A stretch of DNA of 64,000 nt. Origin: Candidatus Avelusimicrobium gallinaceum. GTDB lineage: Bacteria; Elusimicrobiota; Elusimicrobia; Elusimicrobiales; Elusimicrobiaceae. Made by a program: the position numbers and the translations under genes. Below, piece after piece: positions 41,301-49,595 of the stretch (its first letter is position 1; every line of letters starts with the position of its first letter). The DNA lies in assembly GCA_944324965.1 (NCBI GenBank), contig CALUYH010000008.1:1-64000 (forward strand), in the 5' to 3' direction. A model generated the notes under the pieces. That model worked only from the letters and a program-made list of their open reading frames with translations, searched no databases and was not told the origin of the DNA.

Positions 41301-43184
41301 ATGAACAAGTATTTATGCTGTTGTACTGCGCTTTTAGGCCTGGGGCTATTGGTAACCGCCCCGGCCGCAAAGGCCCAAGCCGCCTTTGATTTTTCAAGTA
41401 TTGATACCTTGATTGAAGACAACCGCCTGACCGATGCCGCCAACCGCTACGCATCGCTCATATTGTCTTTCTTCCCCGAGCGGGCTACGCGGCTGGGGTA
41501 TTCGTCGGCCAATTCCCGGCTGAACGACCGCTCCGCCCAAACCGAGGCCGATGCACTAAACGCCCTGCGCGCCGTGCAGGAAACCGTGGACGAAATAAAA
41601 CCCGCCCAGCTTTCGCAAGCCAACCAAACGGACCTGCAACTGCTGCAGGCCGCCCTGGCAGACGATATGTGGCGCCTCCAGCAAAACCGTCTGGAAAACG
41701 ACCCGCTGTACTACGCCCAGGCCTTGGACGCCGTGTACGACGTAATGCTTAAAAAAATGACGTCCTCTGCCCAGCAAAAGGCCGATTTAACCGCCCGTAT
41801 CGGCGCTCTGCCGCAAGTGGCCCGCCAAGCCCAACAGAACCTGGTTCAGCCCCCCTCCTACCTGGCCGAACTGGCGATGGAAAAGGCCTATTATGCCTAC
41901 CTGGCGTTTGACGAAGTGACCGACTTCCTGCTGCAAGGCGTGGAGGACGATGTGTCCATCGCACAAACCAAGCAAAATGCGCGGCAGGCCAAACAGGCCA
42001 TCAAACAAATGTTTGATTTGTTTAAGCAATTTTCCCAGCAGGACTCCCCGCTGGATTTCCGCCTGGGAGAAGACGCCTACCGCACGGTGCTGACCAACCG
42101 CTACCAGCTGACGCAAAAGCCCAAAAAGCTGGCCAAACGGCTGGAAAAGAACTTCCGCTCCGCGCAGGAAGCCTTGGCCCGGGCACTGGAACCTTTTGCG
42201 CTGGAAACGGCCGACGAAGAAGTGACCGTGGTGGATGATTTAAATACGGACCCGACCGTCCAATCCCTGCCGCAGGAACCCCAAAAGAAAGCAAAAAAAG
42301 GCAAATTTGTGCCGCCCACGGCGCAGGATTTTTACAAAGCCGCCCGCCGCATGCCGGCCGTTCCGGCCAGCCGCAATTGGACGGCTGCTTTCGCGCAGGA
42401 CGCGCAATCATTGGCCGAAACCCTTATCCAGGCCGGAACCCTGCCCGCTGCGAATCTTTCCTTCTCGGTTAAGCCGCTCCCGGGCTTTTACGCCTATACC
42501 CGGGCGTATCTGTTCGTACCGCCGTTTGGCAACCAATACGCCCCCACGACGGATTTGTTCCTGCGCCTGCCCGCCGGCAACACACTGGCCCGGCAGGAAC
42601 AGCTCCAACGGGATTTTAACACCCCCACCCGCAAACTGCTGATCAGTGGCGAACTGGTGCCGGGGCGCTACTACCAAGCGGTATCCGGCAGCCAACTGTC
42701 CGCCATTCGCCGCTTGTATCCGTCGGCCGCGACGGCAAACGGTTGGAGCGCCTACGCCCAGCAACTGGCCGCCCAAAGCGGCTATATGGCTACGGACGAA
42801 GAACGCCTGTTCCTGGCCTGGGCGCAATACCTCCGTGCCGCTGCCGCGCTGGTGGACGTGCGGCTGCAAACCAAGCAATACTCCTATGCCGACGCCATGC
42901 ACTTTTTAACGGAGGAAAACGGCTTTGATCAAAAGGACGCCGAAGCCTTGCTGAAAAGCGTATCCGCGCAACCGGGCGAAGCGGCCGGCTATGTGTACGG
43001 TTTAGACAGCCTGAAAGAAACACGGGACTACTTTGCCAAGAAATGGGGCAAACAATTTACGCCGGCGTATTTTTACAAACTGTTGATGCAGGCGGGCAAT
43101 GTGCCCCCGGACCGCTTGAAAGAAGAAATACTGCGGTTGGATAAAAAAGCCAAGCAGCAAGCCCAACCGAACGAATTGTTTTAA
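41301..43184 (+). CDS. DUF885-family exported protein lacking the catalytic residues
   Basis: A 627-aa protein, signal peptide 1-25 (ending AKA-QA). It follows DUF885 (COG4805) throughout: ERATRLGYSSANSRLND, QTDLQLLQAALADDMWRLQ, DPLYYAQALDAVYDVMLK, TARIGALPQVARQAQQNL. At the active site, the family HExxPGHHLQ reads GELVPGRYYQ, EGWALYAE reads NGWSAYAQ, and VDTGIH reads VDVRLQ. All expected metal ligands are therefore gone. Most likely a non-catalytic relative with a binding role. A Lys-rich linker (PQEPQKKAKKGKF) splits the domain. Confidence 0.8.
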   Translation: MNKYLCCCTALLGLGLLVTAPAAKAQAAFDFSSIDTLIEDNRLTDAANRYASLILSFFPERATRLGYSSANSRLNDRSAQTEADALNALRAVQETVDEIKPAQLSQANQTDLQLLQAALADDMWRLQQNRLENDPLYYAQALDAVYDVMLKKMTSSAQQKADLTARIGALPQVARQAQQNLVQPPSYLAELAMEKAYYAYLAFDEVTDFLLQGVEDDVSIAQTKQNARQAKQAIKQMFDLFKQFSQQDSPLDFRLGEDAYRTVLTNRYQLTQKPKKLAKRLEKNFRSAQEALARALEPFALETADEEVTVVDDLNTDPTVQSLPQEPQKKAKKGKFVPPTAQDFYKAARRMPAVPASRNWTAAFAQDAQSLAETLIQAGTLPAANLSFSVKPLPGFYAYTRAYLFVPPFGNQYAPTTDLFLRLPAGNTLARQEQLQRDFNTPTRKLLISGELVPGRYYQAVSGSQLSAIRRLYPSAATANGWSAYAQQLAAQSGYMATDEERLFLAWAQYLRAAAALVDVRLQTKQYSYADAMHFLTEENGFDQKDAEALLKSVSAQPGEAAGYVYGLDSLKETRDYFAKKWGKQFTPAYFYKLLMQAGNVPPDRLKEEILRLDKKAKQQAQPNELF

Positions 43185-43205
43185 TAACCCGCTTGTTGTA
43201 CAGTT

Positions 43206-43231
43206 CCCCGGCCCGACGGCCGGGGTTTTTT
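43206..43231 (+). terminator. Rho-independent terminator
   Basis: CCCCGGCC-CGAC-GGCCGGGG followed by T6, after the 43184 stop. The rest of the gap to 43433 is GC-rich with no gene seen. Confidence 0.85.
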
Positions 43232-43433
43232 ATGTGCCGCGAACAGGGCGCCGTTCGCCGCGCTTTCCGCATTCCGGCCCGGGATTTTTGTTTTCCCCGG
43301 GATAGCACGCCCGGGGGTGCCCCCAATAATGCCCGCCACCTCAAACACCGGGGCGGCCTGTGTTGGCCGGGGCCTGAACGGAAATCGGGCCGAAACGCCC
43401 CGGAGCGGAAGTTGCCGGACGGCAACCGGGCAT

Positions 43434-43463
43434 AAAAAAACCGGGCGGCTTAAGCCAACCCGG
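43434..43463 (-). terminator. Rho-independent terminator of the pilin cluster
   Basis: Minus strand: CCGGGTTGGCTTAAGCCGCCCGG with T7. Confidence 0.85.
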
Positions 43464-43482
43464 TTAGTACAAAAAATTTTAT

Positions 43483-43995
43483 TTACAGCGTACACCAAGC
43501 AGCGCCGGTGGAATCCAACCCGTACGCATCGCACGAGCCGCCCGACGAGCCGTTATTGCAGAAGAATTTTTCCCCGTTGACGGCGTCTTCATCCCCTACA
43601 TACAGGAAAGTCACGCCGGCGTTGTCGCCTTTGCGGCGCACCGCGCACACGGAGTTGGACCCGTAAGCAGCCGGCACATTCAACGAGTACTTAAAATCTT
43701 TGGTGTAAATGTCGGAACCCGTACAGCGCGACATTTTGTCCCCCGTGGACGGGTTCACGCACGGAATGGACACGTCCAGCGCGTCAAAACCGAACAGCCC
43801 GGGAGTAAAAGTATCCCGTTCCACCGCATCCAAGGTGCGCATTTTGGCTTCGTAAATGTTTTTCAGCAAGGTGCGGGCTTCGGCCATGCGGGATTTTTCT
43901 ACCGTTTTTTCGTACATAGGTACAGCCATGGCCACCAGCAGCGTCACAATCATTACAGCCACTAAAATTTCCACTAACGTAAAACCTTTTTTCAT
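43483..43995 (-). CDS. Type IV prepilin
   Basis: 170 aa; leader MKKG-FTLVEILVAVMIVT with Glu at +5; helix continues PMYEKTVEKSRMAEARTLLKN. Cys residues (IPCVNP/SRCTGS, SVCAVRRKG, FCNNG, GSCDAYG, AWCTL) suggest several disulfides. The end DAYGLDSTGAAW resembles DVFGLDTVSGVGY of the upstream pilin, so the two are recent paralogues. AGGAG precedes the ATG. Last of three tandem pilins. Confidence 0.85.
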   Translation of the reverse strand: MKKGFTLVEILVAVMIVTLLVAMAVPMYEKTVEKSRMAEARTLLKNIYEAKMRTLDAVERDTFTPGLFGFDALDVSIPCVNPSTGDKMSRCTGSDIYTKDFKYSLNVPAAYGSNSVCAVRRKGDNAGVTFLYVGDEDAVNGEKFFCNNGSSGGSCDAYGLDSTGAAWCTL

Positions 43996-44003
43996 ATCTG
44001 CTC

Positions 44004-44519
44004 CTAATAACCCACACCGCTTACCGTATCCAAGCCGAACACGTCACAAGCGTCCGCGTCGCCGGTCGGATTTTGGCAATAAAGCTGTTGGTTGTTGCGG
44101 TCCAACAAAATCAACGTCCCCGCGTACGGGTTATTTATCTTTTTGGCCACTACATATACGGTTCCGTTGGCCGTAACCAGCGGACTATAGCGGAAATTCG
44201 GCGGGCAATACATTTCCGTTCCGCTGTTTTGCAAGGTGCACTTTCCCGGCAGGTCGGACGGATCAAACATATCCATACGCGCAAACGAATAGTTGGCACT
44301 GCCCTTGTCCGCCACCAGCGCCGCATACGAACGATAGCCAAATTCCCCGGCCATCCGCTCGCTGGAATCGTAAATCGTGCGCACCATGGCTTCCGCCTCG
44401 GACATATGCGCCTTGGCAATCACTTTGCGGTACTGCGGCAACGCCACCCCGGACAGGATGGCAATAATCAATACCACCGTCAACAATTCAATTAACGTAA
44501 AACCTGTGTTCTGTTTCAT
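44004..44519 (-). CDS. Type IV prepilin
   Basis: 171 aa; leader MKQNTG-FTLIELLTVVLIIA with Glu at +5, then LPQYRKVIAKAHMSEAEAMVRTIYDSSERMAGEFGY. Cys at GKCTLQ, MYCPPNF, LYCQNP, DACDVFG. Middle gene of three; 8 bp separates it from the next pilin. Confidence 0.85.
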   Translation of the reverse strand: MKQNTGFTLIELLTVVLIIAILSGVALPQYRKVIAKAHMSEAEAMVRTIYDSSERMAGEFGYRSYAALVADKGSANYSFARMDMFDPSDLPGKCTLQNSGTEMYCPPNFRYSPLVTANGTVYVVAKKINNPYAGTLILLDRNNQQLYCQNPTGDADACDVFGLDTVSGVGY

Positions 44520-44530
44520 ATCCGTTCCTT

Positions 44531-45040
44531 TTATAAGCCCAGTGCGGGGTTTCCTACAATAGTTGTTTGGCAGACAGATTGCGAAATGTTCAAGCGCTCA
44601 CAGGCATCTTGCACGATGCCGGGGCAACATCGCATGCTGCCGTCATTGTAATACAAAACGGTTCCTCTATACAATCCGCGCAAAAACGTAGCCGATACAT
44701 ACGTGGCACCGATAGCGCACAAACGGCCGGCACAGCGCGTGTTTAAATCGTACCTAAAATTTTCCGTTTGCCAAACGGTGTTGGATACCGATTGGCCTTT
44801 CATATCAATATCCAGTTTAGAAAAAGACAAATTGGAGGCATTGCTTCCCAGCGGCCAGCTCCAACCGCGCTCAATCACCAAGCGGTCGCGGGCATCGTAA
44901 ATGGCCGGCAACATCTGCAACGCCTCCGCCACACGGGAGCGTTCCACGCTGCGCCGGTACTGCGGCAGCGCAATCGCCGTCAGAATGCCCATAATCAGCA
45001 CGACGGCCAACAATTCAATTAAGGTAAACCCTTTTTTCAT
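44531..45040 (-). CDS. Type IV prepilin
   Basis: 169 aa; leader MKKG-FTLIELLAVVLIMG with Glu at +5, then LPQYRRSVERSRVAEALQMLPAIYD. C-terminal Cys at TRCAGRLCAIG, MRCCPGIVQDACERL and SVCQTTIVG. First gene of the cluster, with GGAG before ATG and a strong promoter upstream, so it may be the most highly expressed of the three. Confidence 0.85.
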   Translation of the reverse strand: MKKGFTLIELLAVVLIMGILTAIALPQYRRSVERSRVAEALQMLPAIYDARDRLVIERGWSWPLGSNASNLSFSKLDIDMKGQSVSNTVWQTENFRYDLNTRCAGRLCAIGATYVSATFLRGLYRGTVLYYNDGSMRCCPGIVQDACERLNISQSVCQTTIVGNPALGL

Positions 45041-45091
45041 AAAAACTCCATTTATAAAAGTATAGTTTTTTTGCTCTCAATTACAATACCC

Positions 45092-45120
45092 ATTATAGCT
45101 AAAAAACGCCCCAGCTGCAA
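45092..45120 (-). promoter_or_regulatory. Promoter of the three-pilin cluster
   Basis: Minus strand: -35 TTGCAG (45115-45120), 17-nt spacer, -10 TATAAT (45092-45097), about 50 nt before ATG 45040. Confidence 0.65.
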
Positions 45121-45151
45121 AGGCAAATTCCCGGGATAAAAACAAATTTTG

Positions 45152-45157
45152 TATGAT
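45152..45157 (+). promoter_or_regulatory. Possible -10 of guaC
   Basis: TATGAT with TG immediately before it, about 54 nt before the start. No -35 recognised. Confidence 0.3.
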
Positions 45158-45210
45158 ATAAAACGGTTTGGGCCCAAAAAGCCGCCTATTTGTGCTGTAA
45201 GGAGAGGTAT

Positions 45211-46314
45211 ATGAGAATTTACGACGATATCCAGCTGGACTACTGCGACGTACTGCTGCGCCCCAAACGCTCGGCGCTGGCGTCCCGCTCCGAAGTGATT
45301 GTGGAACGGGAATATACGTTCAAGTGGTGTCCGCGCACCATTAAAGGCACGGGCGTGGTAGCCGCCAATATGGCCACCACGGGCACGTTTGAAGTCGCCC
45401 GCGAAATGCAAAAACAACACTTAATGAGCGCCCTGCATAAGCATTATAATTTGGAAGACATCCTGGCTTTTTTGAAAGAAAACCAAAAAGAATTCGGTAA
45501 TAACGATTTGCTGTTTGTCAGCTCCGGCGTGTCGGACGCGGATTACGATAAACTCCAGCACGTGATGCAAAGCGGCCTGATTGCCAACATTTGCGTGGAC
45601 GTGGCCAACGGATACTCCCCGTATTTAATCAACTACATCCGCAAGGTCCGCAAGGCCTGGCCGGAAGCGCTGATTATGGCCGGCAACGTGGTGACCGGTG
45701 ATATGTGCGAAGACCTGATTTTAAACGGGGCCGATATCGTAAAAGTAGGCATCGGGCCCGGTTCCGTGTGTACCACGCGCAAGCTGACGGGCGTGGGGCG
45801 GCCGCAATTTTCCACCGTTATTGAATGTGCCGATGCTGCGCACGGCGTGGGCGGAATGATTTGCGCCGACGGCGGCTGCACCGTGCCCGGGGACGTATGC
45901 AAAAGCCTTTGCGCCGGGGCGGACTTTGTAATGCTGGGCGGCATGCTGGCCGGCCACACCGAAAGCGGCGGAGAGATGTGCACCAAATCCTTCCAGACGG
46001 GCGAAGTGCAAATGATTGACGACAAAACCTGCGCCCTGCGCATTGAAGAAAAACAGTACAAAAAATTCTACGGCATGAGCTCCGAATACGCCCAGGAAAA
46101 GCACTACGGCGGAATGAAAAAATACCGCGCCAGCGAAGGCAAGGTGGTGGAAATTCCGTTCCGCGGGCCGATTGAACACACGCTTTTGGCCATTTTGGGC
46201 GGCATCCGCAGCTGCATGACGTACATCGGCGCCAAACGGCTGAAAGATATGCCCAAATGCGCCACGTTCTACCGCGTCAACCGCCAGTTAAACACCATCT
46301 TCGGCAACGAATAA
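45211..46314 (+). CDS. guaC: GMP reductase
   Basis: A 367-aa IMPDH/GMPR enzyme making IMP from GMP with NADPH. ATG 45211 follows AGGAGAGGTAT. Motifs: DYCDVLLRPKRSAL, TGTFEVAREMQKQHLMSALHKHY, NICVDVANGYS, MAGNVVTGDMCEDLILNGADIVKVGIGPGSVCTTR with the catalytic Cys loop, ICADGGCTVPGDVCKSL, MLGGMLAGHTES and YGMSSEYAQEKHYGG. There is no CBS insertion, which separates it from IMP dehydrogenase. Monocistronic. Confidence 0.94.
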   Translation: MRIYDDIQLDYCDVLLRPKRSALASRSEVIVEREYTFKWCPRTIKGTGVVAANMATTGTFEVAREMQKQHLMSALHKHYNLEDILAFLKENQKEFGNNDLLFVSSGVSDADYDKLQHVMQSGLIANICVDVANGYSPYLINYIRKVRKAWPEALIMAGNVVTGDMCEDLILNGADIVKVGIGPGSVCTTRKLTGVGRPQFSTVIECADAAHGVGGMICADGGCTVPGDVCKSLCAGADFVMLGGMLAGHTESGGEMCTKSFQTGEVQMIDDKTCALRIEEKQYKKFYGMSSEYAQEKHYGGMKKYRASEGKVVEIPFRGPIEHTLLAILGGIRSCMTYIGAKRLKDMPKCATFYRVNRQLNTIFGNE

Positions 46315-46334
46315 CGCAGCTTGTTTTGATACGG

Positions 46335-46360
46335 GCCGCCCCTTCGGGGGCGGCTTTTTT
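46335..46360 (+). terminator. Rho-independent terminator of guaC
   Basis: GCCGCCCC-TTCG-GGGGCGGC type hairpin with T6. Confidence 0.88.
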
Positions 46361-46413
46361 ATGGGTTGTTTCGGCCGCACCCGAAAAGGCTGCCAACTAA
46401 TCCTTTTTTGGCC

Positions 46414-46517
46414 TTGCCAAAGTACAAACAAACAGGCATACTGGCGGTATAGCGAACCGACGAATTTTCCCCCAAACCAACATGTTGGTGCCCCCGCCCA
46501 CCAAAGGCGGGGGTTTT
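46414..46517 (+). ncRNA. Candidate small RNA with orphan terminator
   Basis: Between guaC and the PPIase gene, -35 TTGCCA (46414-46419), 17-nt spacer and weak -10 CATACT (46437-46442) precede a GC-rich terminator at 46491-46517 (CCCCCGCC/GGCGGGGG then TTTT). No protein frame looks real between them. A transcript of about 70 nt is predicted; the evidence is circumstantial. Confidence 0.3.
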
Positions 46518-46554
46518 ATAAACGGAACATTTTTGGCCGCACAACGCCAAAAAC

Positions 46555-46563
46555 TGTTACAAT
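46555..46563 (+). promoter_or_regulatory. Extended -10 for the PPIase gene
   Basis: TG-T-TACAAT, about 46 nt before ATG 46609. Confidence 0.45.
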
Positions 46564-46608
46564 ATACCATATTATCGCCCAGGACCCCTGCGGCAAAAGG
46601 AGAAAAAA

Positions 46609-47025
46609 ATGATTAAAGAAGGTTCCAAAGTCAAATTTGACTATACCCTTACGGTAGACGGCAAAACCGCCGATACCTCCGCCGGCCGCGGCCCGCTGGA
46701 ATACGTGCACGGTGCGGGGCACATTATCCCGGGGCTGGAAGAACAACTGACCGGGATGAAAGTGGGCGACAAAAAGACCGTAAAAGTTTCGCCGGAAAAA
46801 GGCTACGGCAAAGTGTTGCCGGAAGCCATCCGCCGCGTACCGAAAGAAGCCATCGCCGGTGCCGAAAACCTGAAAGTAGGCGATATGGTGGGCGCCAGCA
46901 ACGCGGGGCACACCTTCCGCGCCGTGGTGAAGGAAATCACCGATAAAGAAGTGGTGTTGGATTTCAACCACCCGCTGGCGGGCAAAGAACTTACCTTTGA
47001 CGTGGAAATTAAAGAAATCAACTAA
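46609..47025 (+). CDS. FKBP-type peptidyl-prolyl isomerase, SlyD-like
   Basis: 138 aa with AGGAG before ATG. FKBP start VKFDYTLTVDGKTADTS, PLEYVHGAGHIIPGLEEQL, GMKVGDKKTVKVSPEKGYG, then the IF-domain insertion and VVLDFNHPLAGKELTFDVEI closing the FKBP fold. This arrangement is SlyD/FkpB-like. No signal peptide, so cytoplasmic, and no His-rich metal tail as in E. coli SlyD. Prolyl isomerase/chaperone role by family. Confidence 0.92.
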   Translation: MIKEGSKVKFDYTLTVDGKTADTSAGRGPLEYVHGAGHIIPGLEEQLTGMKVGDKKTVKVSPEKGYGKVLPEAIRRVPKEAIAGAENLKVGDMVGASNAGHTFRAVVKEITDKEVVLDFNHPLAGKELTFDVEIKEIN

Positions 47026-47040
47026 TTGAACTTAACTAAA

Positions 47041-47070
47041 ATACCCCGGAGTATTCCGGGGTATTTTTTT
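47041..47070 (+). terminator. Rho-independent terminator of the PPIase gene
   Basis: ATACCCCGGA/TCCGGGGTAT stem with T7. Confidence 0.88.
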
Positions 47071-47075
47071 GCCAT

Positions 47076-47109
47076 AAAAAGGCCCTGTCCGTAAGGAACA
47101 GGGCCTTTT
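47076..47109 (-). terminator. Rho-independent terminator of the 47.1-48.3 kb gene
   Basis: Minus strand: GGCCCTGTT...ACAGGGCC with T5. It lies 6 bp beyond the out-of-frame tail stop at 47115, not beside the in-frame stop at 47377. This supports the tail being part of the gene. Confidence 0.8.
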
Positions 47110-47114
47110 ACAAT

Positions 47115-47424
47115 TTATTTGGAAATATCAATAGTGGGCGTTACAGGCTTTAAACCAGTTCCACCACCGATCGGTTGAGCGACGATGCCCGTATTAACGG
47201 TTCCAGTGCCGGTTCCAGTACCAGTACCAGTACCAGTTCCGATTCCTGTGCCGGTTCCGGTACCTCCGCCAACCAGCGTACCACCGGGCTGCACGAGGCC
47301 AGTTCCGTCACCACCAATTAGCGAACCACCAGGTCTAATGGTAATACCGCCGGTGCTGCCGCCGTCACCAATAATGTCACCTGTATTCGTTACTGCCGGG
47401 AGTAATTCCGCCTCCGGGCTGACC
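47115..47424 (-). pseudogene. Out-of-frame Gly/Thr-rich C-terminal part of the adjacent secreted protein
   Basis: In the frame one base off the upstream ORF, this region encodes PAVTNTGDIIGDGGSTGG, RPGGSLIGGDGTG, QPGGTLVGGG, a run of GT dipeptides, and PVTPTIDISK with stop at 47115. No stop interrupts it below about 47424. Its composition continues the Gly-rich end of the ORF ending at 47377. Dropping one C from CCC near 47400 would fuse them into about 405 aa. Either a frameshift mutation, an assembly error, or variable frame. Confidence 0.7.
47200..47272 (-). repeat. Hexamer microsatellite encoding Gly-Thr dipeptides
   Basis: Imperfect tandem GGTACT/GGAACC/GGCACT hexamers in the tail of the frameshifted gene. 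Being a multiple of three, slippage would change length without changing frame. Confidence 0.75.
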
Positions 47425-48336
47425 CACTACAGAACCCATATTTCCGCCAAAGTCAACCCGAAACTGGACACACCCAACGCTGGAGCTATACGCGGAACCC
47501 GACGGGCACTTGCAGGTGCAGTTTTCCCAATCCCATGTACCGGCCACATGTGCAATTTCTTCAGCGAATCCACCCGTATTGGAAGAAGCAGACGTACATC
47601 TTTTCATTTCAGCCTCTTTGCCTTTGCATTTAATCTCCACCCCCAGCTTATGACAAGAACCGTCAAGCGTTAACCACGTTCCGCTCGGGCAGGTGCACTT
47701 ACAATTGACAAGATCCCAAAAACCGCGCACCGTACCCATACCCGTAGGCGACACACAAGCCTCTCGTTTGGAGTCGTCACACGGGGACTCTAATTCTTTT
47801 GCGTTTCCGCACATCAAATAGGTTTCTTCTTTATTGTTCAATTTCAGTTTTTGCCACGAAATACTGCTCGTTCCGCCCACGGCGGCACAGCTGGGGAAGG
47901 AATTTTTAATCCGCCCCGGGAACAAATCCAACGTATCCACCGTGGTCTGGTCCGCATCCAAGGTATATCCGTTATTAATGGCACCAACACGCAGGTTGCT
48001 GCCGAAATCCAGGTTGGCGGCACCGATACCGTTCCCCAATCTTACGACATTGCTGTACACCGCCGCGGCCGAGTTGAAATCCAACCGACCCTTTTTCAGG
48101 TACATATTCCCCGTTACGGACAGGGGCAACACCCCTGCATCGCCGCTTTCCGCGCAACCCAAATTCATTTCGCATGCGGTCGCCGTACCTACATCCAATT
48201 GTTTTGTAGGTTTAATTTGGCTATACGCCACATAAGGCACCGGGAAATAGGTAACCATTTCAATTTTGTGTTCTTCGGCGCCGGCGGGCAATGCAACGCC
48301 CAACACGCCCAACAATAAAAACAGATTTTTTTTCAT
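47377..48336 (-). CDS. Secreted Cys-rich protein, probably truncated by frameshift
   Basis: ATG 48336 follows GAGGG; an in-frame ATG at 48348 overlaps that site. The signal peptide ends PAGA-EE, followed by MVTYFPVPYVAYSQI, which looks like a recurrent start of a clade-specific exported family. A beta-rich region leads to Cys modules: CNAKELESPCDDSKREACV, CKCTCPSGTWLTLDGSCHK and CTCKCPSGSAYSSSVGCV. The CPSG turns hint at disulfide-rich repeats. The ORF ends abruptly in a Gly-rich segment, while a compatible tail continues in another frame. Similar in layout to the gene at 4620-5822. Function unknown. Confidence 0.75.
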   Translation of the reverse strand: MKKNLFLLLGVLGVALPAGAEEHKIEMVTYFPVPYVAYSQIKPTKQLDVGTATACEMNLGCAESGDAGVLPLSVTGNMYLKKGRLDFNSAAAVYSNVVRLGNGIGAANLDFGSNLRVGAINNGYTLDADQTTVDTLDLFPGRIKNSFPSCAAVGGTSSISWQKLKLNNKEETYLMCGNAKELESPCDDSKREACVSPTGMGTVRGFWDLVNCKCTCPSGTWLTLDGSCHKLGVEIKCKGKEAEMKRCTSASSNTGGFAEEIAHVAGTWDWENCTCKCPSGSAYSSSVGCVQFRVDFGGNMGSVVGQPGGGITPGSNEYR

Positions 48337-48456
48337 ATGATCCCTCATTTTTAAGGCATACCTACCTAATTATTAGCATAAGAAATCTTCCGAGAAATTT
48401 CAACCCTTAATCTGGCGATTTTTTAACAGGGTTTCTTTAGTCGGACAAGTAATTAA

Positions 48457-49581
48457 TCAGGTATAGCTTTCCAAATACGTATGCAACCCTTCGGCGCGGG
48501 CCTGGGATACGCCGGCCTCGTAGAGTTCTTCGGCTTCCTGCGTCTGGCCCAGGGCATACAGCACCTGCGCCAGGGATAGTTTGGTTAAAATCTGGCCGCG
48601 GGTTTCGTCGGAATTATCAAAGAGTTCGCGCGCTTCCTGCAAGTCTTTTAACGCAGCATCCATTTTGTTCTTGCGTTTTAAAATATCGGCACGGCCCCAC
48701 TTTACAAAGCCCAAGTCCACCGTGTCGTTAATGGCGGAGTAGAGTTTGTCGGCCACGTTGTAGTGGCGGAGGGCTTCGTCGTATTTGCCCTGCTGGCGCA
48801 GGCCGTTGGCCATACCGCAGTTGGTATAGGCCTTGCCGAATAAATCTTCGCTCTTGCGGAAGATTTTTTCGGCCAGTTTGTAGTTTTTGACGCAATCGTC
48901 AATCTTGCCGCAAATACGGCTGATACCGGCTAAACCGCAGTGACCGTAGGCCAGGCTGATGTCGTCGCCCGCTTTTTTGGCCAGTTGAATGGCTTGTTTA
49001 AATTGGGCGATGCCTTCGGCAAAGTGGCCTTGCAGGCGGAAAATCCCCCCTTTGGCCCAGTGGATAAAGCTCATGCCCGCGTAGTCTTTCAACTGCGTAT
49101 AGGCCGCCAACACCGCGTCCAATAAATCCAACGCTTCTTCCAGCCGGCCCCACGCGCGCAACGCCATACCCATTTCCTGCATGGCACGCACGATAAATTC
49201 GTCGTATTCCAATTCCTGCGCCATTTTTAGCGCGTCCTCGGCCAGTTCGTAAGCGGCGGCCGAGTGGCCCAGCGTGCGGTAGCACGCGGCCATCGCGAGC
49301 AAAGCGTCCATGCGGGTTTCGGCGTCTTCGGCCGCTTGCAGGGCGACGGCGTAGCTTTTTAAAGCGCCTTCAAACGAGCCCAGCTGGCGCTGTGCCTCGC
49401 CGGTTAAGAACCAGGCGGCGGCGTCTTTATTGCGCACGGCCAGCAGTTTTTCCAGCACTTCGGAAGGGCGGTTTTCTTCCAGCATTTCTTCCAACGCTTG
49501 CAAATTCAGTTTGGCGGCGGGTTTGGCTTTTTGGGCAGTGCCCGCGGCGCGTTTGGCGGTTTTTTGTTTGGTTGCGGCCAT
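48457..49581 (-). CDS. Cytoplasmic TPR protein
   Basis: A 374-aa protein with a Lys/Ala-rich N-terminus (no signal) and about eight TPR/SEL-type helical repeats, e.g. ALKSYAVALQAAEDAETRMDALLAMAAC, CYRTLGHSAAAYELAEDALKMA, GIFRLQGHFAEGIAQFKQAIQLAKKAG, GLRQQGKYDEALRHYNVADKLY. No catalytic domain. It follows the receiver protein by 14 bp, so the two may act together as a regulatory pair (inference). GGGAG precedes the start. Confidence 0.82.
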   Translation of the reverse strand: MAATKQKTAKRAAGTAQKAKPAAKLNLQALEEMLEENRPSEVLEKLLAVRNKDAAAWFLTGEAQRQLGSFEGALKSYAVALQAAEDAETRMDALLAMAACYRTLGHSAAAYELAEDALKMAQELEYDEFIVRAMQEMGMALRAWGRLEEALDLLDAVLAAYTQLKDYAGMSFIHWAKGGIFRLQGHFAEGIAQFKQAIQLAKKAGDDISLAYGHCGLAGISRICGKIDDCVKNYKLAEKIFRKSEDLFGKAYTNCGMANGLRQQGKYDEALRHYNVADKLYSAINDTVDLGFVKWGRADILKRKNKMDAALKDLQEARELFDNSDETRGQILTKLSLAQVLYALGQTQEAEELYEAGVSQARAEGLHTYLESYT

Positions 49582-49595
49582 AGGTTTCTCCCGGG

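Noticed and set aside
45211-46314. IMP dehydrogenase
   Set aside because: No CBS insertion, and the GMP-reductase type loop and length (367 aa) fit guaC better.
46361-46612. 83-aa plus ORF and 63-aa minus ORF between guaC and the PPIase gene
   Set aside because: No domain features, no ribosome site, and they cross a terminator and promoter; treated as non-coding.
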